Positions 24,017 to 32,560 of a stretch of 33,455 nucleotides of DNA are shown here, piece by piece; position 1 is the first letter of the stretch, and every line of letters starts with the position of its first letter. Origin of the DNA: Candidatus Scatonaster coprocaballi (GTDB lineage Bacteria; Bacillota; Clostridia; Saccharofermentanales; Saccharofermentanaceae); the NCBI GenBank assembly GCA_018064475.1, contig JAGHVD010000087.1:1-33455 (forward strand), given 5' to 3'. A model generated the notes under the pieces. It was not told where the DNA came from. It saw only the letters and a program-made list of their open reading frames with translations, and did not search any database. The position numbers and the translations under genes were made by a program.

Positions 24017-27000
24017 TTATACTTCACTCAGGCGCATCGACAGGATCTTCGAAATACCTCGTTCCTGCATCGTAACACCATACATTCGATCACAAGCTTC
24101 CATCGTACCTTTACGATGCGTAACCATAATAAACTGGGAACGCGCACAGTATCTTCTTACGAAATCGGTAAAACGATTTACGTTCGCATCATCCAGCGCC
24201 GCTTCAACCTCGTCGAGCACACAGAACGGAGATGGACGAAGCTGCAGAATAGCGAACAGAAGTGCGATCGCAGTCAGGCATCGCTCACCACCGGACAACA
24301 GAGAGAGGCTCTGTAGTTTTTTGCCAGGCGGCTGAGCCTTAATATCAATGCCACAGTTTAAAACATCCTCTTCATTCTCAAGCAGGATCTCTGCCGTACC
24401 ACCATTAAAGAGATCGGCAAAGACAGTCTTGAAGTTCTCGTTGATCTGTGCGAAGTGTGTCAGGAACTGCTGCTTCATTTCCGAAATCAAATCATCAATG
24501 ACTTTCATCAAGTCGGCCTTCGCCTTCTCAATATCATCGCGCTGCGTGCACATGAACTCATATCGTTCACTGATCTGCTGATACTCTTCCACCGCGTCGA
24601 CATTCACCGAACCAATCTCCTTGATCTGTGCTCGAAGTTCAGACAATCGCTTATTCATCGCGTTCAGGTTCTCGATCTCCATTCGATACTCCTGCGCATT
24701 GTCATATGTGAGTTCGTGATTCTCCCACAGGCGATTCTTACACTCATCAACTTCGATCTCGTATCGTTCCAGTTTGCTCTCCAGACGTGTCTGCTCGGAC
24801 TGCAACTGACTCAGTTTGGAAGACGCAGCGGTGACTTTATCAATGAAGCCGGTCAGCTTACCTTCCAATTCTTCCTTCTCTAGCACGATTGCGCGAATCT
24901 TCTGCTCAAATTTCTCATCTTCGAGCTTCAATCCTTCTTTGAAATTCGCCTGCGTTTCGAAGTCTTTCTTGATTGCTTCGGCATCCAGTCGAGCTTGCGC
25001 ACTCTCTTGTTTCAGACGCTCCTGATCGTCCAGATTCTTCTGCTTCTCATTCTCGAACATACGAATACGTTCTTGCGTCTGGGCGATTGAACCATTCACA
25101 GACTCTACGCGCACACGAAGATCACTGATCTGCGCACGCATTCTCTCCAGATCACTCTGTTCCTGTTCATCTTTTTCAGAAGAAGAATTGAGTTTCTCTT
25201 TCATTTCCGCGACTTCATCTTCACGTTCAGCGATCACCTGCTTGGACTCTTCCAAGTCAGAAGATGACGTTAGTTTTGCCGCGGAGATTCGCTCGAGTTC
25301 CTGCTCGACCGAGGTAATACGTTCCAATGTCTTCTTATAATCTTCGTCCGCAGTGGTAAAAACACTCTCCACGCGAATGCGGTCAAGTGAAGCATTCTGG
25401 AGTTTCTCCTCCATCTCAAGTTCTTCTCTTGCCAACTCTTTGATTCGAAGATCGAAGTCCTGCCTTTGGGCCTCCATCTTTGAGATCTCACGAATCAGCA
25501 ATTTCTTCTTCTCACGGAAATCTTCCAGTTCACGTGAACGACTGAGAAGATTGGAGGACTTCTTATTGATACTACCACCCGTCAGCGAACCACCCGGATT
25601 CACCACATCACCGGCAAGTGAAACCACTCGATACACATAGCGCGAGGCTTTTGCCATTGCAATACCATGGTCAAGCGTATCGACAACGACGATTCGACCC
25701 AGTAAGTTCTCAATGATATCATGAAGTTCAGGACGTGTCTTGATCAATTCAGAAGCAAGACCTATATATCCCACAGAGCGCTTCGCATCGCGCAGAAGAT
25801 TATCTTCAAGAAGTCTCGGACGAATTGAATCGATCGGTAAGAAGGTCACACGTCCAAGGTGATTCTCTTTCAGATGATCAATTAATCGAGAAGCATCCCG
25901 ATCATTCTGGGTAACCACATTATGCATGGCATTACCCAAAGCGATCTCGATTGCTGTCTCATATTCTTTCTCTACTTGAACCAATTCACCCAGCACACCA
26001 ATTACAAGTTTGGATAATTCCGGACGAGAATCTGTGCTGTTCAACAGACGTCGGACTGACTCCTGGTAGCCTTCACGACTCTTCTCAAGATCTTCCAGCG
26101 TCTTTATACTGAACTCAACGCGATCTAGTAATCTCTGCTTCGTCTCAAGTTCAGCATCGAACGTCTTCGCCTTCTGACGCTCCTGGGCAACCATCTCTTG
26201 CTTTTCAGAAAGCGCGGAAGCCTGCTCCGCCGCGAATTTCAATCCAGCCTTCAAATCCTCATCTGCCTGGTCACGTTTCTTTTTTGCTTCATCACGTTCA
26301 GAAATCATGAGCATACGGTCTTCGGACAAAGATTTGATACGAGCCTCTTTCACCATCAGATCACCGGAAAGTGAGGATACGGCTTCACGTGCTTCAAAAA
26401 TCTCATTGGTCAGGATATCAATCTTCTTACGAAGTTCAGATTGCTTCGCCTGACTGTCCGCAAGCTTATCCATCAAAGCCTGATAGGAAGTCTCCACCGC
26501 ACTGAGCTCATTACTCAGATTCGCCTTCTCCTGTGACCAATTCTCAAGTTGTGACTGGTTATGCTCAATCTCCGTGGATAATCTAGAAACCTCTGCAACA
26601 CGTTCTTCATCTGAACCTTCCGCTGCCTGGATCTTCAATTTCAACTGATCGTGGCGTTCTTTCAGAAGCACCATCTGGTTATTGATCTCATGGATCTTCT
26701 CCGTCAGATCAGAGCGTTCCTGACGCGTATTCTCCAGTTCTTCTTCCAGAGAAGCCGAACGTTCAGTCAATTCACGATTCTCAGCTCGAATCTGGAGAAC
26801 AAGATCTTCCTGTGACTTGATCGCATTGGCGAGCGATTGACGTTCATCTGCACTCGCGTCCAAGAATACTTTATTTCGATCGATCATATGCAGGATCACT
26901 GCAATGTCGTCCTTCTTCCATTCATCGTACAGCACGTGATAACGCTTGGCCTTCTCAGCCTGATCGGCCAATGGACCGATCTGATGATTTAATTCTTCAA

Positions 27001-27583
27001 GAATATCATTGATTCGAACCAGATTCTGTTCAGAGGATGCAAGCTTACGTTCAGCCTCATCCTTACGAGACTTGAACTTCACGATTCCGGAAGCCTCTTC
27101 CAGAACCTTACGGCGGTCTTCAGACTTGGTCGAGAGGATATCATCTACTCGGCCTTGACCAATAATAGAATAACCGTCCTTACCAAGGCCAGTATCCATG
27201 AAGAGCTGCTGAATATCCTTCATACGGCAGTTCACATGATTAATCTGGTATTCGCTCTCGCCAGAACGATATAGACGACGCGTAACCTGAACTTCATAGT
27301 ACTCAACGGGAAGGATTCCATCCGAATTATCAAGTGTCATCGAAACTTCCGCGAAGTTCATAGCACGCTTAGCCTGAGTACCATTGAAGATGACATCTTC
27401 CATCTTCGAACCACGGAGCGTCTTGACACTCTGTTCGCCCAATACCCAACGAATTGCATCCGTAACGTTACTCTTTCCGCTACCGTTTGGACCCACGATT
27501 GCAGTCATTCCCTTGTCAAACTCAATGAGTGTGTACTCAGGGAACGACTTAAATCCTTGAATTTCCAGTTTCTTCAGATGCAT
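24017..27583 (-). CDS. smc: Chromosome partition protein SMC
   Basis: 1188 residues, the standard size. An N-terminal head with Walker A GPNGSGKSN (31-39) is followed by a long coiled coil, a globular hinge near the middle (about 510-670, including VGYIGLASEL and GGSLTGGSIN), the returning coiled coil, and a C-terminal head with the ABC signature LSLLSGGE and Walker B CVLDEVEAALDDAN. It forms the bacterial condensin core with ScpA and ScpB (not in this window), loading near ParB sites to organise and separate chromosomes. The rnc-smc-ftsY order is the conserved Firmicutes arrangement. It has an extended -10 promoter in the short gap after rnc. Confidence 0.97.
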   Translation of the reverse strand: MHLKKLEIQGFKSFPEYTLIEFDKGMTAIVGPNGSGKSNVTDAIRWVLGEQSVKTLRGSKMEDVIFNGTQAKRAMNFAEVSMTLDNSDGILPVEYYEVQVTRRLYRSGESEYQINHVNCRMKDIQQLFMDTGLGKDGYSIIGQGRVDDILSTKSEDRRKVLEEASGIVKFKSRKDEAERKLASSEQNLVRINDILEELNHQIGPLADQAEKAKRYHVLYDEWKKDDIAVILHMIDRNKVFLDASADERQSLANAIKSQEDLVLQIRAENRELTERSASLEEELENTRQERSDLTEKIHEINNQMVLLKERHDQLKLKIQAAEGSDEERVAEVSRLSTEIEHNQSQLENWSQEKANLSNELSAVETSYQALMDKLADSQAKQSELRKKIDILTNEIFEAREAVSSLSGDLMVKEARIKSLSEDRMLMISERDEAKKKRDQADEDLKAGLKFAAEQASALSEKQEMVAQERQKAKTFDAELETKQRLLDRVEFSIKTLEDLEKSREGYQESVRRLLNSTDSRPELSKLVIGVLGELVQVEKEYETAIEIALGNAMHNVVTQNDRDASRLIDHLKENHLGRVTFLPIDSIRPRLLEDNLLRDAKRSVGYIGLASELIKTRPELHDIIENLLGRIVVVDTLDHGIAMAKASRYVYRVVSLAGDVVNPGGSLTGGSINKKSSNLLSRSRELEDFREKKKLLIREISKMEAQRQDFDLRIKELAREELEMEEKLQNASLDRIRVESVFTTADEDYKKTLERITSVEQELERISAAKLTSSSDLEESKQVIAEREDEVAEMKEKLNSSSEKDEQEQSDLERMRAQISDLRVRVESVNGSIAQTQERIRMFENEKQKNLDDQERLKQESAQARLDAEAIKKDFETQANFKEGLKLEDEKFEQKIRAIVLEKEELEGKLTGFIDKVTAASSKLSQLQSEQTRLESKLERYEIEVDECKNRLWENHELTYDNAQEYRMEIENLNAMNKRLSELRAQIKEIGSVNVDAVEEYQQISERYEFMCTQRDDIEKAKADLMKVIDDLISEMKQQFLTHFAQINENFKTVFADLFNGGTAEILLENEEDVLNCGIDIKAQPPGKKLQSLSLLSGGERCLTAIALLFAILQLRPSPFCVLDEVEAALDDANVNRFTDFVRRYCARSQFIMVTHRKGTMEACDRMYGVTMQERGISKILSMRLSEV

Positions 27584-27616
27584 GAATGTTCTCGTTTCTT
27601 TGAAATCTAAAGTGAT

Positions 27617-27625
27617 ATTATACCA
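27617..27625 (-). promoter_or_regulatory. Extended -10 promoter before smc
   Basis: On the - strand TGG directly precedes a perfect TATAAT (27625-27617), inside the 72-base gap between rnc and smc. The -35 region (TCCGTG) is poor. The start would be near 27610, about 27 bases before the smc start codon. Confidence 0.6.
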
Positions 27626-27655
27626 TAAACCATGCGGAACACGGAAGATTAAGGG

Positions 27656-28363
27656 TTACTGCTTCCATTTTTCCAGCGCAATACGTGAAGCTTCCTGTTC
27701 AGCTTCTTTCTTGCTTTTCCCCTGGGCACGGACATATTCCGCACCATCGAGCATCACGGCCACAACAAACACACAATCGTGGACGGGACCGATTTCCTCG
27801 ATAACCTTGAAAGAAACCTCATGAGGATCATTCTTGGTCTGCGCTTTCTCAAGAAGCTTACTCTTATAGTCAAAAATGAGTTTACCCGAGACGGCCTGCT
27901 CGACATAAGGAGTCAAGCAAGAAAGAATCACCGTCTTCGCCTGGTCAAAACCGCCATCTAGATATACAGCAGCAAATAAGGACTCCATCGTATCGGCCAA
28001 AGTAGAGATCTTCTCTCTGCCACCGGTACATTCCTCGCCCTTACCCAGTGCAAGCAAATTACCGACACTTAGCGTATCGGCTACTTTTGCCAATGTCTTC
28101 TCGCAAACAACGAGTGCGCGTGTCTTCGAAAGCTTTCCTTCATCCCAATGGGTACGACGTCTATAAATCTCCTCACCGATGACGAAGTCAAGAATAGCAT
28201 CCCCAAGGAATTCCAATCGTTGATTCGAGACCACACCATCACGGCGATGTTCATAAGCATATGTAGAATGCGTCAACGCAAGTAGAAGATACTGTTTATC
28301 CTTGAACGTGTATCCCAACTTCTCCTCAAGTTTCTGATGTTGTCCTTTATACTCTCTTACCAT
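27656..28363 (-). CDS. rnc: Ribonuclease III
   Basis: 235 residues. It cleaves double-stranded RNA, maturing 16S and 23S rRNA and degrading structured mRNAs. The endonuclease domain shows ALTHSTYAYE, the signature RLEFLGDAILDFVI with its acidic cluster, and DTMESLFAAVYLDGG. A double-stranded-RNA-binding domain follows (DYKSKLLEKAQTKN...YVRAQGKSKKEAEQEAS). I prefer the ATG at 28363, with GGAAAG 8 bases before it. The ATG at 28384 would be almost leaderless from the promoter mapped just upstream. The gene follows acpP and precedes smc. Confidence 0.95.
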   Translation of the reverse strand: MVREYKGQHQKLEEKLGYTFKDKQYLLLALTHSTYAYEHRRDGVVSNQRLEFLGDAILDFVIGEEIYRRRTHWDEGKLSKTRALVVCEKTLAKVADTLSVGNLLALGKGEECTGGREKISTLADTMESLFAAVYLDGGFDQAKTVILSCLTPYVEQAVSGKLIFDYKSKLLEKAQTKNDPHEVSFKVIEEIGPVHDCVFVVAVMLDGAEYVRAQGKSKKEAEQEASRIALEKWKQ

Positions 28364-28395
28364 ACCATTCGCTTTCCAAACCATAGACTATGTAC

Positions 28396-28404
28396 AGTAT
28401 ACCA
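28396..28404 (-). promoter_or_regulatory. Extended -10 promoter for rnc
   Basis: On the - strand TGG precedes TATACT (28404-28396), immediately after the acpP terminator T tract. The predicted start near 28388 lies just before the rnc coding region and supports the shorter rnc start. Confidence 0.5.
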
Positions 28405-28441
28405 AACAAAAAAAGAACTGTCTCAAGCTTGAGACAGTTCT
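28405..28441 (-). terminator. acpP terminator (perfect 28-bp palindrome plus T tract)
   Basis: Bases 28414-28441 form a completely self-complementary 28-base palindrome centred on AAGCTT. On the - strand it is followed by a run of T (28413-28407). It lies 25 bases past the acpP stop codon. Confidence 0.92.
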
Positions 28442-28466
28442 CCGTGAACATTTCTTGTATTTACAA

Positions 28467-28706
28467 TTACATCTTGCTCTCGATGAATTCAACAGCATCG
28501 CCGACTGTCTTAATGCGCTCAGCTTCCTCATCAGGAATAGAGATGTTGAACTCCTGCTCCATGGCCATAACCAACTCAACCATATCAAGAGAATCAGCGT
28601 TCAAATCGTCAACAAAGAGCGAGTCCATCTGGACATTATCCTCGGCAATATTTAACTGGTCAACAAGAATCGACTTCACACTTTCAAAAACAGAATCAGA
28701 TGACAT
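28467..28706 (-). CDS. acpP: Acyl carrier protein
   Basis: 79 residues, acidic and helical, with the phosphopantetheine attachment serine in the motif [12 protein letters not shown] (about residues 32-43). It carries growing acyl chains as thioesters in fatty-acid synthesis. I start at the ATG at 28706, which has AGGAG 7 bases ahead; the in-frame TTG at 28736 lies upstream of that site. It stands as a single-gene transcription unit with its own promoter and terminator. The usual plsX/fab neighbours are absent: pgsA is upstream and rnc downstream. Confidence 0.96.
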   Translation of the reverse strand: MSSDSVFESVKSILVDQLNIAEDNVQMDSLFVDDLNADSLDMVELVMAMEQEFNISIPDEEAERIKTVGDAVEFIESKM

Positions 28707-28748
28707 ATCATATCTCCTTTCAATTGCTCTCAGCAATCTTTATATATG

Positions 28749-28777
28749 TTTTTAAACGAAACGAAAATAAATGTCAA
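28749..28777 (-). promoter_or_regulatory. acpP promoter
   Basis: On the - strand a perfect TTGACA (28777-28772), a 17-base spacer and TAAAAA (28754-28749; 4 of 6 consensus). The surrounding gap between pgsA and acpP is AT-rich. The leader would be about 35 bases. Confidence 0.6.
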
Positions 28778-28822
28778 TATATAAAACCCACAATTTTGCA
28801 GAAAATTTTGAATTTCAAACAA

Positions 28823-29455
28823 TCAGTCAGATTCTCTCAAATAATTCATATTTTTGAGCAGATAATCCATACCTGAAATAATCGTCATCGCAACAGAAAT
28901 GAGTAGCAACACATCTCCTACAATCTGGACACCGTCAGTAATATCAAGAACGGACCAAGAACTCGGACCAATGTAATCGAGTATCTTGATAACAAGCGTC
29001 TCAAACATCAAGTAAGTAATCGCAATCATCTGCGTAACCGTCTTGATCTTACCGATCATCTTAGCGGCCATCACCACGCCCTTTGCAGAAGCCAGAAGAC
29101 GAATTCCGGTTACAGCAAATTCACGCAGTACGATAATGCATACCCATACAGACGAGATACGATTCAGATCGACCAGTGCAATCAATACAGAAAGAACGAG
29201 AATCTTATCTGCCAGTGAATCCATGAATTTACCAAGGTTTGTGATGAGATTATACTTACGTGCAATCTTTCCATCTACCAAATCAGTAACGGAAGCAACC
29301 ACAAACAGAATCGCAGCGATAATCATTCCCTTATCGGCAATAAACTCATTCCATCCGTTCGGACACCAAGAGCCGATGTGGATCGGCAACATAAAAAGCA
29401 AAATAAAAGGAATCAGAATGATTCTAGATAACGTTAATTTATTCGGCAGGTTCAT
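28823..29455 (-). CDS. pgsA: CDP-diacylglycerol-glycerol-3-phosphate 3-phosphatidyltransferase
   Basis: 210 residues, multi-spanning membrane protein that makes phosphatidylglycerol phosphate from CDP-diacylglycerol. The CDP-alcohol phosphotransferase motif DG-x2-AR-x8-G-x3-D-x3-D is complete in DGKIARKYNLITNLGKFMDS and the following LAD (about residues 61-83). It begins MNLPNKLTLSRI, as usual for PgsA. The ATG at 29455 lies inside the end of rimO (17-base overlap), with GGAG 9 bases ahead, so the two are translated from one mRNA. The rimO-pgsA pairing is common in Clostridia and Bacilli. Confidence 0.95.
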   Translation of the reverse strand: MNLPNKLTLSRIILIPFILLFMLPIHIGSWCPNGWNEFIADKGMIIAAILFVVASVTDLVDGKIARKYNLITNLGKFMDSLADKILVLSVLIALVDLNRISSVWVCIIVLREFAVTGIRLLASAKGVVMAAKMIGKIKTVTQMIAITYLMFETLVIKILDYIGPSSWSVLDITDGVQIVGDVLLLISVAMTIISGMDYLLKNMNYLRESD

Positions 29456-30797
29456 CTAATGTAACTCCTGTTAAATCATATGGTGAGCAATCCATGATCT
29501 TGACATCTACAACATCACCGATTTCCAAGGGACGGATAGTAGAAGCAACAAAGATCGAGGGATCGACTTCGGGCGCCTCTGCGAAAGATCGCCCCATGTA
29601 GAATATACCACCATCGGCAATAGAATCAATAGTTACCGATACAATTTGTCCAATTCTCTTCTGATTATTCTCCAGAGAAATCTCCTGTTGGAGAGACATG
29701 ACTCGGTCATAGCGACGCGCAGATACATCTTTTCTGACTCTCGGATGCATCTTGTAACCAAGCGTATTCTCTTCCGGAGAATAGATAAAGCATCCCAAGC
29801 ACTGAAATCTCCAGATCTTTAGATTTTTCAGAAGATTCTCGAAATGACTCTGTTTCTCACCTGGAAATCCGACCATTACCGTAGAACGTATGACGATGTC
29901 TGGAATGGCCGTACGAAGTCTCTCCAATGTGTTCGTAATGGATTCAACTGTATCTCTTCTTCTCATCTTCTTGAGGATCTCATCATCACCATGTTGTACC
30001 GGGATGTCCAAATAATGAAGCACCTTCGGGTTGGTTCGCATTTCCTCAATGAGTTCATCGTCGATTCCATCGATATAAGCATACATGATTCGCAGCGAAC
30101 GAATGCCTTCCACTTCACCCAGCTTATGGAGCAGTTCAGCCAAACAACGTTTACCATACAGGTCACGTCCATATCCGGTGGTATCCTGAGCGGCAAGAAT
30201 AATCTCGCTATAACCAAGATCTACAAGATTCTTCGCCTCAAGAATGATATCCTCCATTGGACGTGATGTATATTTGCCTCGAATACCTGGAATTGCGCAG
30301 AAAGCACAGCCATTGGCACAACCTTCTGCAATCTTCAGCCAGGCATATGGTTTGGTCGACGGTTCACGTTGCACACGCATATGAGCCAAACTTCCCGGCA
30401 TGCCAACATAATCATTCCAAGAGAATGCTTCTTTACGGAATAGTTTTCCGATCACTTCAGATATATCCTGATAGTGCGCGGTACCAAGTACAGCATCCAC
30501 TTCAGGAAGGCTCTTTCTGATTTCGTTCGGGTAACGCTGCGAAAGGCAACCCGTAACGACGATATATTTTAATTTCTTTCCACGCTTCTTGTATTCAGCA
30601 ACCTCGAGAATCGTATCAATGGCTTCTTGTTTCGCACTCTCGATGAATCCACATGTGTTGATGATGACGGCTTCCGCCGCACGGATATCATCCGTAAACT
30701 GATATCCTTCCTCTTTCAGGATCGTCGTCATACATTCTGCGTCCACCAAATTCTTCGAACATCCAAGTGTAATGATTGAAAGCGTATGCTGCTTCAT
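29439..30797 (-). CDS. rimO: Ribosomal protein S12 methylthiotransferase RimO
   Basis: 452 residues, a radical-SAM enzyme that adds a methylthio group to the conserved aspartate of ribosomal protein S12. The N-terminal UPF0004 domain begins SIITLGCSKNLVDAE, and its cysteines (GCSKN, NTCGF, VTGCL) bind the second iron-sulfur cluster. The radical-SAM motif CANGCAFC is followed by AIPGIRGKYTSRP, which favours RimO over the tRNA enzyme MiaB. A TRAM domain is at the C-terminus (IVSVTIDSI...GDVVDVKI). Start ATG 30797 with GAGGG ahead. It follows recX after a 27-base gap. Confidence 0.95.
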   Translation of the reverse strand: MKQHTLSIITLGCSKNLVDAECMTTILKEEGYQFTDDIRAAEAVIINTCGFIESAKQEAIDTILEVAEYKKRGKKLKYIVVTGCLSQRYPNEIRKSLPEVDAVLGTAHYQDISEVIGKLFRKEAFSWNDYVGMPGSLAHMRVQREPSTKPYAWLKIAEGCANGCAFCAIPGIRGKYTSRPMEDIILEAKNLVDLGYSEIILAAQDTTGYGRDLYGKRCLAELLHKLGEVEGIRSLRIMYAYIDGIDDELIEEMRTNPKVLHYLDIPVQHGDDEILKKMRRRDTVESITNTLERLRTAIPDIVIRSTVMVGFPGEKQSHFENLLKNLKIWRFQCLGCFIYSPEENTLGYKMHPRVRKDVSARRYDRVMSLQQEISLENNQKRIGQIVSVTIDSIADGGIFYMGRSFAEAPEVDPSIFVASTIRPLEIGDVVDVKIMDCSPYDLTGVTLDEPAE

Positions 30798-30824
30798 GAT
30801 AATGAACCCTCTGTTCTACAAAGA

Positions 30825-31319
30825 TTATAGGTATTCTACATCATTCAGCATTTTTCTGAAAGATGAGAGTGCAAGTGAAGTTGAATATCCGCGACTTTCT
30901 AAGTATCTCACTGCCTTGGAAAGTTCACGTCGAGCTTCCTTGGGATCATTGGAGAACGAACCTACAGGGTAGCGATCAGAAATCACATCCATAATCGTGT
31001 TCTCATCCTGAAACTCTTCTGCCTTCAACACTTCTGAAATGACTTCTTCCGGAATGCCGTTAGACTCCAGACGGGCCGCAAGTTTCAACTGGCCTTCAGC
31101 CTTGTTTCCTGATCGTGTACGTAAGATTTTCAATGCAACACGTCGATCATCAATATACTTCTCTTCACGCAGTTGAGCGACTACATCTTCAATCACGTCT
31201 TGACTATAGCCATATTCGGATAGGTAGTCCCGAATTCTGCCGGATGAAGAAACGGCGATGCCGATATGGGCAATCGCCTTATTTCTCGCTTCACTATATT
31301 GCTGTTCGTACGACATCAT
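30825..31319 (-). CDS. recX: RecX regulatory protein
   Basis: 164 residues, mostly three-helix RecX repeats (for example VIEDVVAQLREEKYIDDRRVALKILRTRSGNKAEGQL). RecX caps or inhibits RecA filaments. It begins 2 bases after the recA stop codon, with ATG ATG in tandem (31319 or 31316), so translation is probably coupled to recA and the gene shares the recA promoter and LexA control. It is shorter than long-form RecX proteins, but all recognised repeat segments seem present. Confidence 0.9.
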   Translation of the reverse strand: MMSYEQQYSEARNKAIAHIGIAVSSSGRIRDYLSEYGYSQDVIEDVVAQLREEKYIDDRRVALKILRTRSGNKAEGQLKLAARLESNGIPEEVISEVLKAEEFQDENTIMDVISDRYPVGSFSNDPKEARRELSKAVRYLESRGYSTSLALSSFRKMLNDVEYL

Positions 31320-31321
31320 AA

Positions 31322-32428
31322 TCAGATATCGATACCGAGGATATCATCCTCTTCAGCATCATCATCGACAGATACTTCCGCTGCTTCATTCTCCTTACCT
31401 GACAAAGCCGCACGGATCTTCTGCTCAATCTCATCTCTGATTTCAGGATGTTCTTTCAGAAAAGCCTTGGCATTATCTTTGCCCTGTCCAATCTTCTGTC
31501 CATTATAAGCAAACCAAGAACCACTCTTCTCCATAATGTCACGATCGACAGCGAGGTCAATGATGCATCCTTCTTTTGAAATGCCCTCACCGTACATAAT
31601 ATCGAATTCAGCTTCACGGAACGGCGGAGCAACCTTGTTCTTCACTACTTTTACGCGAGTATGGTTACCGATCACCTCACCACCATTACGCAAAGACTCA
31701 ACACGACGAACGTCCAGACGTACAGATGAATAGAATTTCAGCGCACGTCCACCCGGTGTTGTCTCAGGATTACCAAACATGACACCAACTTTCTCACGGA
31801 GCTGGTTGATAAAAATGCATACTGTACTGGATTTACTAATAATACCAGCAAGTTTACGAAGCGCCTGAGACATCAATCGAGCCTGAAGACCAACATGGGA
31901 ATCACCCATCTCACCATCGATTTCAGCCTTCGGAACCAATGCAGCAACAGAGTCAATGACCACAACATCTACAGCTCCGCTTCGAACCAACGCTTCAGTG
32001 ATCTCAAGAGCTTGCTCACCGGTATCCGGTTGAGAAACGATCAATTCATCAATGTTGACACCAATCTTCGCAGCATATACAGGATCAAGTGCATGTTCTG
32101 CATCGATGAAAGCTGCTGTACCGCCCTGCTTCTGGGACTCGGCTACTACATGAAGTGCGACCGTAGTCTTACCGGAAGATTCAGGACCGTAGACCTCAAT
32201 AATTCTTCCCTTTGGAAGACCACCAACGCCAAGGGCAAGATCAAGTGTCAGCGCACCTGTCGGAACTACATCTACGATCATGCCGGTCTGCTCACCCAAA
32301 CGCATGACCGCACCCTTACCAAATTGCTTCTCGATCTGCATCAAAGCAGCATCTAAAGCCTTCGCGCGCTCACTATCTACTTTCTTCGAAACGTCCTGTA
32401 CGGACTTACCAGAATCTTTCTTTGCCAT
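31322..32428 (-). CDS. recA: RecA recombinase
   Basis: 368 residues. It forms ATP-dependent filaments on single-stranded DNA, driving strand exchange and LexA self-cleavage. Seen: Walker [10 protein letters not shown] (81-89), [17 protein letters not shown] (Walker B), the L1/L2 DNA-binding region around [21 protein letters not shown], and an acidic C-terminal tail ([17 protein letters not shown]). I start at the ATG at 32428, which has AAGGAGG 6 bases ahead; reading from 32449 would run through the ribosome site and the LexA box. It is the first gene of recA-recX-rimO-pgsA. Confidence 0.98.
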   Translation of the reverse strand: MAKKDSGKSVQDVSKKVDSERAKALDAALMQIEKQFGKGAVMRLGEQTGMIVDVVPTGALTLDLALGVGGLPKGRIIEVYGPESSGKTTVALHVVAESQKQGGTAAFIDAEHALDPVYAAKIGVNIDELIVSQPDTGEQALEITEALVRSGAVDVVVIDSVAALVPKAEIDGEMGDSHVGLQARLMSQALRKLAGIISKSSTVCIFINQLREKVGVMFGNPETTPGGRALKFYSSVRLDVRRVESLRNGGEVIGNHTRVKVVKNKVAPPFREAEFDIMYGEGISKEGCIIDLAVDRDIMEKSGSWFAYNGQKIGQGKDNAKAFLKEHPEIRDEIEQKIRAALSGKENEAAEVSVDDDAEEDDILGIDI

Positions 32429-32442
32429 AGTAGCCTCCTTAT

Positions 32443-32456
32443 CGAACATTCGTTCC
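32443..32456 (-). promoter_or_regulatory. LexA (SOS) box of recA
   Basis: On the - strand GGAACGAATGTTCG matches the Firmicutes LexA consensus CGAACRNRYGTTYG in 13 of 14 positions (the first C is G). It lies just downstream of the predicted transcription start and 15 bases before the recA start codon, a position suited to repression. Confidence 0.85.
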
Positions 32457-32466
32457 TTCGCTATTC

Positions 32467-32495
32467 ATCTTAACAATACAATAACATAACGTCAA
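32467..32495 (-). promoter_or_regulatory. recA promoter
   Basis: On the - strand TTGACG (32495-32490), a 17-base spacer, then TAAGAT (32472-32467) with TGT in front as an extended -10. The start would be near 32460, directly upstream of the LexA box. Confidence 0.75.
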
Positions 32496-32516
32496 GGTTT
32501 TTTCGGAATGATTTTT

Positions 32517-32549
32517 CGACAATTTTCGACAACTGTACTACATTTGTCG
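32517..32549. repeat. Three CGACAA motifs between murJ and recA
   Basis: CGACAA occurs at 32517-32522 and 32527-32532 as direct repeats, each after TTTT, and inverted as TTGTCG at 32544-32549. The last two could pair as a 6-bp stem with an 11-base loop. No T tract follows on the - strand, so it is not a convincing murJ terminator. Function unknown. Confidence 0.4.
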
Positions 32550-32560
32550 ATGTCAAAGAC

